A stretch of 64,000 bases of DNA from Tubulanus polymorphus. Its lineage: Eukaryota; Nemertea; Palaeonemertea; Tubulaniformes; Tubulanidae. This document shows positions 1 through 12,383 of the stretch, one piece after another; position 1 is the first letter of the stretch, and every line of letters starts with the position of its first letter. The notes below the pieces were generated by a model. It saw only the letters and a program-made list of their open reading frames with translations, ran no database searches and had not been told where the DNA came from. The stretch lies in NCBI RefSeq assembly GCF_964204645.1, contig NC_134030.1:14102447-14166446 (forward strand), written 5' to 3'. A program made the translations under genes and the position numbers.

Positions 1-923
1 ATACGAGACACCCGAGAAATCACGACTCAAATCCGAAAAAACGAGTCAAAATAGCCAAAGCCGGAATTACTAGGACGTCTCGGAGTAGTCGATTCCCGAC
101 GAAAAACGATGAGTTGACGCGGTTCCCGGACGTTAATCTTCACATATCATACATCGCTGGAAAGCTTATGAACTGACCTTATTGAAAAATGCGTTTATTT
201 GATAATCCGTTCCGAAACCGGCGACAAGCGAGGTGATAATACGCACCGAACCGATAAATACGCACTTAAAGCGTCACTGAACCGCCATTGAGGGTGTGAC
301 GTCACGGGCTCTGAGGACTGATAAATTCGCGATACGTGATTGGTCGACTGAATATGTTAATTATCTAGCGTTGCATGCTGGGATTTCTCATGACGTCACG
401 CAGTTAATGGCGGCCGGAATACACTTGGAAATCGTATTTATCGCATCAATCTGGATTATCAGCTCGCCAGTCGCGGGTATCGGAACGGATTATCAAATAA
501 ACGCGTCTGTCAATAAGGTCAGTTCATAAGCTTTCCAGCGATGTATGATATGTGAAGATTAACGTCCGGGAACCGCGTCAAATCATCATTTTTCGTCGGG
601 AATTGAGCACTTCAAGCCGTCCTAGTAATTCCGGCTCTGGATATTTTGACCCGTTTTTTCGGATTTGAGTCGTGATTTCTCGGGCGTCTCCGGTCCGATT
701 TCATCGGGGAAGGTCTCAAACGAAAAAGTCACCTCTTGGGAATGAAACGAATCTAATTTCGTGTAAATCGGTCGATCGGTTACGAAGTTATGAGGGGTTG
801 AAATGAGAAGGTCAATTCTTGTATGTCAAAATGTTAGCTCCCTTTTCTTTTTTTATAGGTGGTACCTAGGATACTGGGTCAAATCTTTGATTTTGGACCC
901 CCAGCTATCGTAACGAGCCCCTG
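1..923. mobile_element. Repeat A copy 1: long inverted-repeat (foldback) element, left end outside window
   Basis: The left part (1-190) and right part (500-720) are inverted copies of each other. The similarity continues inward to a centre near 350, so almost the whole element is a palindrome with arms of about 570 bp. The right end reads ...AACGAGCCCCTG at 923. The intact left end of copy 2 (9085) starts CAGGGGCTCGT, the exact complement of that end. CAGGGG termini suggest a hAT-type MITE, but I see no transposase. Open frames inside it are incidental. Confidence 0.85.
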
Positions 924-1721
924 TGTATGTCCTATTCTGACTGCGAATGCAGGTGGCGCAGAATTGGACAGGCGACCAGTCTAATATTTCGGCGGTTTCT
1001 CTCGTAAAATATTATTACCAACTTCCGTCGTGTGAGATATAACATCGACCAGGAACGGCGATTGAAACAAAATGGCGACGTTTAAGATAGGTATAAAATA
1101 GCTAAAATTTGCTACAATTAACGTAGAAAAGGTGATTATCTGTGCATTCAATCAATAACTTCCAGTCTTTCTTGAAGTAGGATTATATGTGATGGATGAT
1201 ATGGAGGTGACGGACTCCTTATCAGCAATGATTCGTTTTGCATTAATTCAAGTTGTAGATAGATAGATTGTAGTAGAAATAGAATAGGCCTACATTACAA
1301 TACAACGCAATCGCCACCAGTCCACAGGGGTTTGCGATGGGCTTGGATTTTATTTCCGGGTTGTTGATAATCTCGCAAGAATGGCACTAAATATGAACTG
1401 CAAATAAATTATAATTTTAAAATACCTTATAAATTCAAAATACCTTGTTTTTATAATGTTTATTTATCCGCTATAGGCCTAAATAAAGTTCCGATAAACA
1501 ATTGGTCCTTAAGGATCATTATCAGACGGTCGATATGGCCTAATTAGCGTATTTTAGTGTCGACACCTCTAAACTGTAACTTAATTGTTCGATGTTAGGG
1601 TTTTCAAGTGAAAATTTTCCAAACACTATACAAACAATTTAAAAGGCCTAGATGAAAGAAGGGTTTAATATAATATCATAGCAATTGAGCTATAAATTGG
1701 ATCCGTTTTCCGTTTTCTATC
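924..1721. other. Unassigned AT-rich DNA
   Basis: I see no gene here. It contains two of the eleven TAGGCCTA palindromes (1285 and 1474); two more follow at 1919 and 1949. Confidence 0.5.
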
Positions 1722-1782
1722 TGCGCGAAGTAGTTACACGATCGCGTAATGACGTCTTGCGCAAGTTGTTACTTCGTGCAGA
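1722..1782 (+). repeat. Left arm of a 61-bp CpG-rich inverted repeat
   Basis: This stretch (CTGCGCGAAGTAGTTAC... ending ...ACTTCGTGCAG) matches the reverse complement of 5550-5611 at about 50 of 61 positions by eye. A weaker second unit (GATCGCGTATTGATG...) follows directly. It stands out from its AT-rich surroundings by its CpG content. It may be a terminal inverted repeat of a ~3.9-kb element or an inverted duplicate of a small repeat. I found no target-site duplication. Confidence 0.55.
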
Positions 1783-2559
1783 ATAAACCTGCAGGTGCGC
1801 GATCGCGTATTGATGTACTGTACCGCGCGAGTTCTTCACGCAGAATGAACCGCGCGAGTAGTGATGAACAGATTTGACTTTATTCAATTAATTATGCAGC
1901 GAACTGTTAAAACATCAATAGGCCTATTAATAAAGATAAGATTTCCACTAGGCCTATTTGGATTTGTCAAGAAGCGATATTTAATAGAAACGTTGTTATT
2001 TGTAAATTATCGCTATAAAGATTTAATGGTTTTGATTTTATATGCCTAAAGACGATGATTGATTACATCGATGTAGTGTATCAAACTTGTAACTTGTAGT
2101 GTATCAAAATAGTGATATGGTACGTGAAAACTAGCTTATTTACCTTTATCTGTTTATTAATCCTAATGTCATGAAATAATCCTGGTCTTGTTATATGATT
2201 ATATTAGTGTATTCCGACATGTGCCCAAGACGATGTCCTAACGTAAACTGACCCGTTCCGTTAGTCGTCGTGCTGCGACCGATTTTTATCTCGGAACGCC
2301 GCACACCTCGTTAAAAAATCTAAAAATATAAACCATTTTTATTTGATCAAGCAAAAGATCCAAAACGAAACTACATCTCCTAAACGTCTTAACAAATAAA
2401 TATATCTAGGACACTTATACTAATATAACGTTACTTAGGCCTACTGTGCCAATCGTATGCTGACTGACAAATTCCGCAGACGACTTCGGACCACGTACAC
2501 CCTGCCTTGTTCAGTCTAAAATCCGATCAAGGGTTCTTGAATGGCAGGTCTGCAGGCCA

Positions 2560-2934
2560 CTATGGCACTCTTTTGGATTCATCGCCCCAGCCCGGACAGT
2601 TTGAATGAAATATCAGCGTGGCACAGATCGATCTAACTTCGTTACTATACAGATCACGGATCTCCATTTTTTCTTTTCGTGAAAATAACTCACTCACTTT
2701 CGGCAAATCTCCGTTAGTTTCCTTTGCCGTACCTGCTGGTGCCGAAGGCACGTGCTCCACAAATTTCTGCCGAATGTCATTCGTTGCACCTTCTGTTACC
2801 TTTGTGGAAAGTGTGAGGGATTCCAGTTTGTTTTTGTTATGTTGGTTCTTTCCTTCCTCTAATCCGCAAAGAATAACCGCATATCCCGATTTCTTCGAAG
2901 ATTTCTCAGCATACTTCGTTGCCATATGCCACAT
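2560..2934 (-). CDS. Candidate small ORF or first exon, unknown protein
   Basis: This is an open frame of 124 codons from ATG 2934, with a second in-frame ATG at 2925 followed by Ala-Thr-Lys. The predicted protein is hydrophilic, rich in Lys, Glu and Ser, with no signal peptide or membrane segment. The composition here is less AT-rich than the flanks, as a host exon might be. I recognise no domain. The opposite strand is also open for 107 codons (2618-2941), which weakens the case. A splice donor inside the frame could end a real first exon before the stop. Confidence 0.25.
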   Translation of the reverse strand: MWHMATKYAEKSSKKSGYAVILCGLEEGKNQHNKNKLESLTLSTKVTEGATNDIRQKFVEHVPSAPAGTAKETNGDLPKVSELFSRKEKMEIRDLYSNEVRSICATLIFHSNCPGWGDESKRVP

Positions 2935-3595
2935 GTCGTAAATTTGCTGTCATTTTGTTTGAGTCCGTAACCATGTCATTGGTCGTTGAGCGTTGGTCGT
3001 TTTCCGTTGTAAGTGATGTTAAGTGTTAAAAGAATCAAATAATACCGTTTTATGTGCTGAGAAATTGCATATTTTTATATGGTTCTTCTATCATTGTCTT
3101 CAGAATTTCTAGACCAATTATTTTACATAAGTCTTCTAAACACGATAATTATGAAGAAATTAGGGTTCCTGGTACGGTTGGCAAACATTGTGCTGGTGTT
3201 TTAAAATAAATGGGCGAATGGGATTACTTATTATGCACATGTCACAATTTCTGCTTCGTTTTACATTTTGGCTACTTATTGTAAGAAAATTACTCCCATT
3301 TGAATCTAATTCTAAAGAATTAGGTACCGATTATAATGATTTCATTGTTCATTACCTCAGGAGCCAACACTGGACGGGTACTTCAGAGTTTAAAAATGCA
3401 TTAACATAGTAGTTTATACTAGACTTAAAATTAGTTAACGGCAGAAATTCATAATAAATGAGTATATTCATAGTAATCAAGTTATAGCCAATCAGGCGTA
3501 TTCCATCCGACTGCCAGGTGCCTTCAGAAAGTAACTTTTTTATTGACCAAAAAGAAAATCTTAATTGATTAATGCAAATGATAGATTTCAAATAT

Positions 3596-3714
<119 letters not shown>

Positions 3715-4046
3715 GCAGGAAGGAGATCGAATTTATGGCAAAAAATTAGGGCTTCCATCTCATGCCGGGTAATTAAGTAAATTCCAAACAGAAATGCTGG
3801 CCAACTCATTTTCTTAGCTGTCGGGTTTAAAAATTACTTGTTTGTAGAATTATTTGAATACTTCATGAATAGGTGCCCGCGTAAAATTAACTTGGGGAAA
3901 AATGAGAAGGTATCATTTTTGTCTTATATCCCGCAATAAATGAATCTAAAAACTAAAAAATGCTAACTACAGACCACGAAAAGAGATTTTTCTTTTTAAT
4001 CTGTGGGTGTTCAACGTTAAGGTTTAACGTGTTATTTTAATATTTT

Positions 4047-5227
4047 TTGACGCCTTATAAAACGTTACCATTATGAAACCTAAACAATGTTAACCATTCA
4101 GCGTCATTTTACAAACGACAGCCGTAAATCGATGTGCAAAACGTCACAGGTCTATGTGTACACAAATAAGCTATCTGGCAAAATATTATTGACATGGATG
4201 TAGAATGGCTTCCTGTGATTATATAATGACCTTTATTTGAACGTCGAAATGTTATATTGCATGGAATATCATTAGAAGACGTATTGTAATAGTAAAGGAT
4301 GTATGATTATATCAGAAGTGGCAGGCATAAATAGAAATGATAAGTAAATCGGATTATTCGGATAAATGGCGGATGTATACACGATTTGGAAGTCTGATAT
4401 AAAAGTCAGACCCTGACGTGGGCATGCCGGTGGAATGACGAAGCTATCTACGATGTGTGTAGGGCCGGCGTGAATTTCATCAGCGGCTACAAGCGGTCAA
4501 TATGAAAATGTGTAAACATATAATTTCAATATTCAAACGTTTTAGAAAATAGGCTATGTTTGATATTAGGAGTATGCAGGTTTCGTGAGATTAGCAATTT
4601 ATAATAGCATAGCTATCATATACGGCTCCGCGTCCTCTGATGGCATGTGTATTAGGTGACAATTCAATTCAATTCTTTATTGATCCTTATTACATTGAAA
4701 TTTCGGGATAAAATTCCCAAATTCAATAAATACAAATTTTAAAATAAATTAATACAACATACATGACACACGGGTAATTCATACAGAACAACATAAGCAT
4801 GTTATTTTAAATGACAATGTCTACTTCAACCCACCCAGACTCAAGACTCTAGGATATCGAGTGACAGCCAAACCTGTGGGCCGGCTGGCTAGGCCACACG
4901 ATATGCTCGAAGTCATGATGAAGCAGACATCAGAAGAGCTCTTTCTTCATCCATGGAGGCAATGAAGTTGCAGACCAGCTTAGAGGCATAAGTAAATGAA
5001 GTCGGTCGCAAGTTCGCGATCAATTATTGAGAATTTTCAATAAAAAAATTTAAACCACTACTAGAGTCGAAGACCCGCTGTATCATCTACCCAATCGCCA
5101 AATCTCATCATTCCCCAAATTTCTTAAAACTTCGATTTCAAATTTGCAATTCCACATTAGCTTAGCCCAGAAATTATACATTTTTTTGCAGGCGTCAAAT
5201 AATTTTCTAAAATTAATTTTCTTGTTT
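4047..5227. mobile_element. Repeat B copy 1 (~1.18 kb)
   Basis: It begins TTGACGCCTTATAAAACG after a T-run and ends ...AGGCGTCAAATAATTTT...TTTCTTGTTT. TTGACGCCT near the left edge is the inverted complement of AGGCGTCAA about 30 bp from the right edge. Two more copies lie at 11222-12383 and 29465-30643; this copy and the third are nearly identical. Read on the - strand, its middle (near 4665-4680) has AATAAAG followed by a triplicated GAATT tail, as in a LINE 3' end. The element may therefore be composite. I found no transposase. Confidence 0.85.
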
Positions 5228-5549
5228 ATATATAATGTTCGCGTATAATGTTTATTCAAAAATTTTTACATGTGTATGATTTCATAAGTAATGTACAGAA
5301 TTGTTATGTAATACTCGTCTTTTCTCTCGACCAGTATACGTGTATTTAATGTTCTCTGCTAAACTGTCGATTTTCTCGTCTGTTTGTCATTGTCGGAAAA
5401 TCCTTTGAAAAAAGTATCACTTGAAATCCCGCCCGAAAAATGATTGCGCTAAATAGAGGTAAAATAAAATCCACGCGTCCGCAACAGAAGTCTTTGATAG
5501 TACGAAGTACCGGGTCTAATAACCTCGCGCAACTGATCATGAAAATATC
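5228..5549. other. Unassigned DNA between repeat B and the inverted-repeat arm
   Basis: I see no gene. The right side (5500-5549) carries a second, weaker unit of the CpG-rich repeat described at 5550-5611. Confidence 0.4.
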
Positions 5550-5611
5550 CTAGCTACACGAAGTAACAACTCGCGCAACTGATCATTACGCGATTGCGTA
5601 ACTGGTTCGCG
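5550..5611 (-). repeat. Right arm of the CpG-rich inverted repeat
   Basis: The reverse complement of this segment aligns with 1722-1782, sharing the blocks ATCGCGTAATGA and AGTTGTTACTTCGTG. The two arms enclose repeat B copy 1 and the TA microsatellite. Confidence 0.55.
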
Positions 5612-7835
5612 GAGATCGTCAGTTTCTGACCTTTATATACCTGAGCAATTAACAGAACTAAATTCGGTCGAGCCGTTCAAAAGTTATGAAGGAATTTGTC
5701 GGCTGAAAATCACACTTCTCGGCCATAGAGTCTTCATTAGGAAATGAACTAAAGGTCACAAGGTCAAATGGTGACCAAATGATGATTTCTTAGTTAAGAA
5801 ATAATTGAAAGTAGAGAAGAAACTTTATAAGTATATCTTTGGGAATTGTCATCCGATTTCAATCAAACTTCCTGAAAATTCAGAGTTATAGTTTCCCTAT
5901 TGATTATAAAACTTAAACTAATTATTAATTAAGCCAATTAAGGGTAATTAGCTTAATTAATTGGCTCATTGCCAGTTCCAGTTATTTATCAACTAAAAAA
6001 AAAGGATAAATGTTTACTAATTTGTGTTACAACTTTACAAGGATAAATATATCTGACTATAATTTACCGCAGACATCGCAACACATAAAAATTGGTTGCA
6101 ATTAGCAACAATTGATTTTTGGGATTAAAATGGTTGCCGGCGCTCGGAAAGTATTTCAAACCCAAAAACGCATCATGATTGGTATCAAACTGATCGTATT
6201 CACCCCAGCTTCCTCTATTTAATCAGGATTCATGCATTCAGTTCATTGGTAAGAACATATTAGTGATCCAGTAAGAATTCTTGAATTTCAAATTTAGGCC
6301 TATTGGATCCTCGTAGCTAAAGAAGATCCAGAAAGAACCTTTATGGTATATAAAGTACTTGAAGAAGGATCTATTAATTGAAACTTTTATCTTTTGCAGG
6401 TGACTCAAAGAACTATGATGTTAAATTAGCCAACCCTTCTTAAAAGAATCATTATGCAAAAAGTGTAGGCCAAGTCCTAAAAGCTTTAGCTCTCACTGAG
6501 ATGGAGTTATTCAAACTGCAACCATCTTATCTAAATAAGCTTCAATATAGATAAGTTAATGGAATTGTGGATTAAGAATTTTATATGAGCAATAAAATAC
6601 AGCAATTATAAATTTTGTGGCGGCCCAAGTCCAAGGAAGATGATAATTGACTAAGAGTAGGAGTCAGCTTTGGTCGTTTCAATTGTAGCTTGAAAAACAT
6701 AAATAAATGATTTCTTGATAAATAAATATTGTATTTTCATTTCAGTTTAGGTTTTATATGGACATTTTTATTGGGGAGAGGCAGGTTTTCATCTAGCTGC
6801 TTTTTCAGTGTGATTGATGATGTTGGCCTAAGCCCTTCAGAATGACACACGGGATTTCTTGAGCTTTATCGGCGACATCTTCCCCAAAGTTGCTCAAATT
6901 AAAGTAATTATCATAAATTTCATTGATTCTGAGAGAAAATGACTTAGAACAACTTAAAACTAGTGTAAACAGCTGATTTACACATGTAAACAAACGCTTA
7001 CGCGAACCCGGAAGTGAATGAAAATGCCCGGATGTAGCAATTTTTTTGATACTTCCCAAATTTAACCCAAAAGTCGAGAGCGATGGCTTACCGAATCTAA
7101 CTAAAACCTTTTGCAATATACACTAAAACTACTATATTTTTCCACCTGGGGGAGAACTTATTTCTAAATTTCATTATTTGATGAAATATATTGCGTTAAA
7201 ATATTTTAAGTGTCGCAAAATCAGTCAAATTGCCGGTACAAACAAGTACGGCAAACCTGGATGTTAATCAAGAACTTTTGAAAACACCTGTGAAGGTTTC
7301 GTGATCCCCAGTCCCGCCCCTATTCTGCAGGATCACCTAGAAGATGGGCATCTAAAAACTGCATTTTTCGGAATCCGCGGTGAAGACTACACGCGCACCT
7401 GTCAATCAACAATCTAAAGTTGGCTGGAGTCCAACAGCTTGTAACTTACGAACTAAGCCGCGCATCAACATGGAATTTTCAACACAGTACAAGATGCTTA
7501 TTGTCTTTCCTCGAAAATTTAGTTGAAGTAAATCGGATGACAATTATAAGATTTATCAAGTTCATAACTTTTGAAGTGGGAAAAAACGGCACTATGGCTG
7601 GTTTTGGTCACGTGATCTGAAAACCCCATCAATATGTTCTGAAGGTCCATCTTGTTTCATGTACAAGATATTTTATATATTTCAGTTCAAGGTAACTAGC
7701 CCGCAAAGAAATAGATGAAGGAAGATATTAGCTGTTACAGCATTGATAAATTATAAAAGGTTGGTGGAGTCCTGAAAGTTGCATGTGTAACTTCTGTAGA
7801 TGAGACCGGTCCATATTACCGAGATGACATATTTT
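5612..7835. other. Unassigned DNA
   Basis: I see no gene, TIR pair or recognisable repeat. The longest open frame (- strand, 6805-7116) resembles nothing I know. Confidence 0.4.
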
Positions 7836-8694
7836 CAGAGATGCTAGTTTTCCGGAAATATCCGGAATTCCGGAAATTTAGGATCGCCGATGTCAATTCC
7901 GGAAATTGGGTGAGAATTCCTCGCGGCGACCAGTAATGGCACGGACCGTTAAAACGTTCGTTTGCTTGTACTCGTCATCGCTTCTGTGTTATTTTATCTT
8001 GGTCTCTGTTTCCGAGGACGTTCTGCTACAATGTATATATGTGTGCTTGTTGTGGTATCTCTACGTGCGTAGGCGGAGCGCCACTGTTGTGACGCCATTT
8101 CCAAATAAAAGTCAATTATCTTTACGCGCCGTTGTACATCGTCCCGCTGATGGCCAACAATGTGAAGATGCACGTGGTACTAATTAAGATGATATCTAAT
8201 AAATATCATCTTAATTATAACCACATGCGTGCTTTGTCCTGAGGCACGCAGCTTTGAAACTTTCTTTTTGCCTGCAGCTGTCAAGCGGGACGGTCTGCAA
8301 AATGAGCCCGCACGGAAAGATTGTCAGTCGGGAGTCGGCCGATGTAAAGGCAATTGACAGCGGTATAAAAAATAAATTTAACTGGCACTGGCTAGAGTGT
8401 AAGGACAGTAACGGGGACTACTTATCAAACTACATTCGTAAGTTAGACTTAGCTGGCGTGGCGTAGTGTCGTTTGTAAAGACCAGGTCAAATACGGTAGT
8501 GGCGGGAAAAAAGATATTCTTCGTCACCCGGATAGCGCGCGGCATAAGCAGCGAGGGATGTGAAGCACAACGAATGCCTGCCGTCGTATTTTCAGATACC
8601 CAGGTCGCTCTAGAACGCATTTCCGGCGATGCAAAAATGCAAAAAGACCCCCGTTCTATATTCCGGAATTTTGGTACTTTGGCCCTAGCATCTG
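7836..8694 (+). mobile_element. hAT-type element, internally reduced, with an N-terminal zinc-finger exon
   Basis: The left end is CAGAGATGCTAG and the right end CTAGCATCTG. A second right end at 13174-13185 reads CTAGCATCTCTG, which complements the left end perfectly. A 6-bp direct repeat TATTTT flanks the element, and the 13-mer ACCGAGATGACAT lies just outside both ends. The inside holds a BED-type finger remnant but no transposase core, so this copy is non-autonomous. Confidence 0.7.
8302..8556 (+). pseudogene. Broken BED-type zinc finger, N-terminus of a hAT transposase
   Basis: From ATG 8302 the frame reads MSPHGKIVSRES..., with the motif FNWHWLECKD...YIRKLD, and stops at 8464. The same arrangement (WKWNWLE...CIRKI) opens the larger hAT pseudogene at 19644. 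Directly after the stop, in another frame, come the second zinc-binding Cys (VCKDQVKYG) and the paired histidines (LRH...ARHK) of a BED finger. About one base has therefore been lost or gained inside the C-x2-C pair. Such fingers bind DNA at the N-terminus of many hAT transposases. A related fragment lies at 12985-13185. Confidence 0.65.
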
Positions 8695-8800
8695 TATTTT
8701 ACCGAGATGACATGAAATATAACATATTTATTCCTTATCGATTTTAACACTTGAAATCATATTAGGCCTATATCAGTAATAAATGCCTGCTGGAGTCATT

Positions 8801-8873
8801 TTTGGTTTACCTTTGTCAGGAGTATGAGGTTGGCATTGAGCCAATTCATGTAAAATCGCGGTACGTTTTAGCC
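8801..8873. repeat. Repeat D, left-end fragment
   Basis: It starts TTTTTGGTTTACCTTTGTCA and runs to ...GCGGTACGTTTT, matching the starts of the full copies at 18437 and 49746. It is cut off exactly where repeat C begins. Confidence 0.8.
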
Positions 8874-9084
8874 AACTTGGGACTTTAGTCCCAGCGGGCT
8901 ATTGCGTTCACTTTTCGTGCATCCGTCCGTCCGTAGATGGAATCCAGTTATTCAAGACGCTTCAAGGTAATGTCCTGATATTTGGTTTATACATGTATCT
9001 ACCCTAGACTCATCTTCAGCCCAAAAACTGGCCCTGTCAATATCAAGATGGCCGACTGGCAGCCATTGTTGTTCGTAAAAATCA
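8874..9084 (+). repeat. Repeat C copy 1, left segment
   Basis: It begins with the hairpin ACTTGGGACTTTAGTCCCA and continues with the GTCCGTCCGT and GGAATCCAGTTATT blocks shared with 14017-15277 and 43835-45117. It is interrupted at 9085 by repeat A. The copy resumes at 10901-11221 and again at 12384-12822. Confidence 0.85.
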
Positions 9085-10500
9085 CAGGGGCTCGTCACGA
9101 TAGCTGGGGGTCCAAAATCAAAGATTTGACCCAGTATCCTAGGTACCACCTATAAAAAAAGAAAAGGGAGCCAGTGTTGCCACTTCTCCGGAATTCCGGA
9201 TTTAAAAAAAATCCAATTTCATTTCCGGATTTTCGGGAGAAGTCAAATAACCACAAAAGAAAACATCGCGAAAAAAATAAAATCCGGGATTCGACCCTAA
9301 ACATCAAAACGTGACGGCTCCGTAGAGGGTTCGAAAAAGCCGTATTGTGCTGCCACGTAGTGGCAACAACCCTGCAATACACGATTAAACCAAGATGACG
9401 CGACGATTGAAATCGACTGACGCTTCGTTTGTTTTTTTGGCTCTCTGGTTTATGTATGAGGTTTATTTGACGGAACCAATCGCTATTTGAAAAAAAAGAT
9501 CCATAGGCGGTAATGAAAGCGAGGCCTATAACGTCTATTGCGCCAGAACGCATCTCCTGGCGTTCTAATTTCAAAAAGTTTTTTGGGGGAGGGCCCCCAG
9601 ACCCCCGACTTATTTTCCGGATTTTTAGCTTCACATAAGTGGCAACTCTGAGGGAGCTAACATTTTGACATACTAGAATTGACCTTCTCATTTCAATCGC
9701 TCATAACATCGTAACCCATCGACCGATTCGCATGAAATCGGTTTCGTTTCATTCCTAAGAGGTTACTTTTTCGTTTGAGACCTTCCGCGACAAAATCGGA
9801 TAAGAGACACCCAAGAAATCACGACTCAAACCCGAAAAAACGAGTCAAAATAGCCAATGCCGGAATTACTAGGACGTCTCGGAGTAGTCGATTTCCGACG
9901 AAAAATGATGAGTTGACGCGGTTCCCGGATGTAAATCATCACATGTCATACATCGCTGGAAAGCTTATGAACTGACCTTATTGAGAAATGCGTTTATTTG
10001 ATAATCCATTCCGATACGGGCGACAAGCGAGGTGATAATCCAGATCGATCTGATAAATACGCACTTTAAGCGTCACTGAACCGCCATTGATGGTGTGACC
10101 TCACGGTCTCTGAGGACTGAAAAATTCGCGATACGTGATTGGTCGACTGAATATGTCAATTATCTAGCGTTTCATGCTGGGATTTCTAATGACGTCACGC
10201 AGTTAATGGCGGCCGGAATACCTTGGAAATCGTAATTATCGCATCAATCTGGATTATCAGCTCGCCAGTCGCGGGTATCGGAACAGATTATCAAATAAAC
10301 GCGTTTTTCAATAAGGTCAGTTCATAAGCTTTCCAGCGATGTATGATATGTGATAATTTACGTCCGGGAACCGCGTCAACTCATCGTTTTTCGTCGGAAA
10401 TCGACTACTGCGAGACGTCCTAGTAATTCCGGCTTTGGCTATTTTGACTCATTTTTTCGGGTTAGAGTCCTGATTTCTCGGGTGTGTCATATCCGATTTT
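9085..10500. mobile_element. Repeat A copy 2, interrupted and right-truncated
   Basis: The intact left terminus CAGGGGCTCGTCACG is inserted in repeat C after ...AAAATCA. The uninterrupted homologous site is at 14240. The left arm runs to about 10035 with a 479-bp insertion at 9172-9650. The right arm (about 10270-10500) stops after ATCCGATTTT, losing roughly its last 230 bp relative to copy 1. Confidence 0.85.
9172..9650. mobile_element. 479-bp hAT-like MITE with target-site duplication
   Basis: The ends are CAGTGTTGCCACTT and AAGTGGCAACTCTG, a 14-bp inverted repeat with one mismatch. The flanks carry the 7-bp direct repeat AGGGAGC (9165-9171 and 9651-9657). The other arm of repeat A has the empty site at about 835. 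The 198-codon - strand frame across this insertion and its host repeat is not a gene. Confidence 0.88.
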
Positions 10501-10900
10501 CACTTCTTCAATTTGATCGATTTAGCCTATTCAAATTACTCATTGATTCTTTGAAATAGGTTTATGCAATAGACAATAGATCCTTTTACCTTCCTGGCCA
10601 GTTTCAAAACTGTTTAACAATCTGGCATTGAGATATAACAGAAAATACACGCAGTTTCCTCAAAATTCAACGCATTTCTATAGACGCTATTTCTCAGCTC
10701 TGCCTTTAATGACGTTGCAGCGCGCACCTGCTGATTTAGCCGACGCTGAACAGTAAGCGATGTAAACAACGAAATGAGGTCAAATATCTTGTTACAAAAT
10801 CATAAATTGCGCGTAAACTAAACATTTTGGAACAGAACGGTTGAAGGTGATTGTATAGATCAATAGAATATCATATTTTGAAATAAAAAAAAGTGTCAGT
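10501..10900. other. Unassigned DNA between repeat A and repeat C segments
   Basis: It replaces the missing right end of repeat A and part of repeat C. I see no gene and cannot assign it to another family in this window. Confidence 0.4.
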
Positions 10901-11221
10901 TACCCTTTAAATCAATTTACCTTGATCTTTCATATATATTTGAATCCCCCAAGGGCCCATCACCATAAGAAAAATTGGGTCGACTGGACTTAAGATGGCC
11001 GTCCTATGACCTTTTTAGTGCCCTAAAATGTCAATTTTGTCCCAAATTCTGAGTCCTGTAGCTTCCTACTGGTTGGCCATTTCTCATTACAATTTGTGAA
11101 GGATATTCTTTGGAAAGGGATGTTTTATACCTTAGCCAGGAATTTTTGATCGGCCAATTATGACCTAATTTGTGGCCATCTTGGTATCATCAGTACTCAT
11201 TCGTAGGTGGGAAAAAGTTTT
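10901..11221 (+). repeat. Repeat C copy 1, middle segment
   Basis: It matches 14300-14605 (CCCATCA.CATAA.AAAAATT, GATGGCCGTCC, GTGGGAAAAAGTTTTT) and is interrupted by repeat B exactly at the T-run. Confidence 0.85.
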
Positions 11222-12383
11222 TTGACGCCTTATAAAACGTTACCATTATGAAACCTAAACAATGTTAACCATTCAGCGTCATTTTACAAACGACAACCGT
11301 AAATCGATGTGCAAAACGTCACAGGTTTATGTGTACACATACAAGCTATTTGGCAAAATATTATTGATAAAGATGTAGAATGTCTCCCTGTGATTATATA
11401 ATGACCTCTATTTGAACGTCGAAATGTTATATTGCATTGAATATCATGATAAGACGTATTGTAATAGTATAGTATGTATGATTATATCAGGAGCGGCAGG
11501 CATAAATAGAAATGATAAGTAAATCGGATTATTCGGTTAAATGGCGGATGTATACACGATTTGGAAGTCTGATATAAAAGTCAGACCCTGACATGGGGAT
11601 GCTAGTGGAATGACGAAGCTATCTACGATCTGATTAGGGCCGGCGTGAATTTCATCGGCGGCTACAAGCGGTCTATATAAAAACGTGTAAACAAATAATT
11701 TCAATATTCAAATGTTTTAGAAAATATGTTCGATATTAGGGGTATGCAGGTTTCATGAGATTAGCAATTTATAATAGCATAGCTGTCATATACGGCTCCG
11801 CGTCCACTGATGGCATGTGTATAAGGTGACAATTCAATTCAATACTTTATTGATCCTTATTACATTGAAATTCCGGGATGAAATTCCCAAATTCAATAAA
11901 GTTACAAATTTTAGAATAAGAAAATACAAAATACAAGACACATGGGTAATTCATACAGAATAACATGAATAAGTTATTTAAATGACGATGTCTACTTCAA
12001 CCCAGACTCAAGTCTAAGATACCGAGTGACAGCCAAACCGGGCCCCGGGACCGGGCCGCTGGCTACACGATATGCTCGAAGTCATGATGAAGCAGACATC
12101 AGAAGAGCTCTTTCTTCAACCAATGAAGTTGCAGTTGCTCTGAGGCAATGAAGTTGCAGACCAGCTTAGAGCAAAAGTGAATCGAAGTCAGTGACAAGTT
12201 GACAATTTTTTTTTTAAATTAGACCAGTCAAAGACTGTATCATCTACCCAATCGCCAAATCTCGTAATTCCCCAAATTTCTTAAAACTTCGATTTCAAAT
12301 TTGCAATTCCACATAAGCTTATCCCAGAAATTCTACATTTTTTCGCAGGCGTCAAATAATTTATTAAAGTTAATTTTCTTGTT
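11222..12383. mobile_element. Repeat B copy 2
   Basis: It has the same ends and internal order as copies 1 and 3 but is more diverged from both. The empty site is visible in the repeat C homologue near 14605, where GTTTTT runs directly into CCACATTATATTG, so both ends are defined to within a few bases. Confidence 0.88.

Noticed and set aside
9095-9691. 198-codon open frame on the - strand
   Set aside because: It runs across the junctions of a MITE nested in repeat A; no domain and no shared frame with the other repeat A copy.
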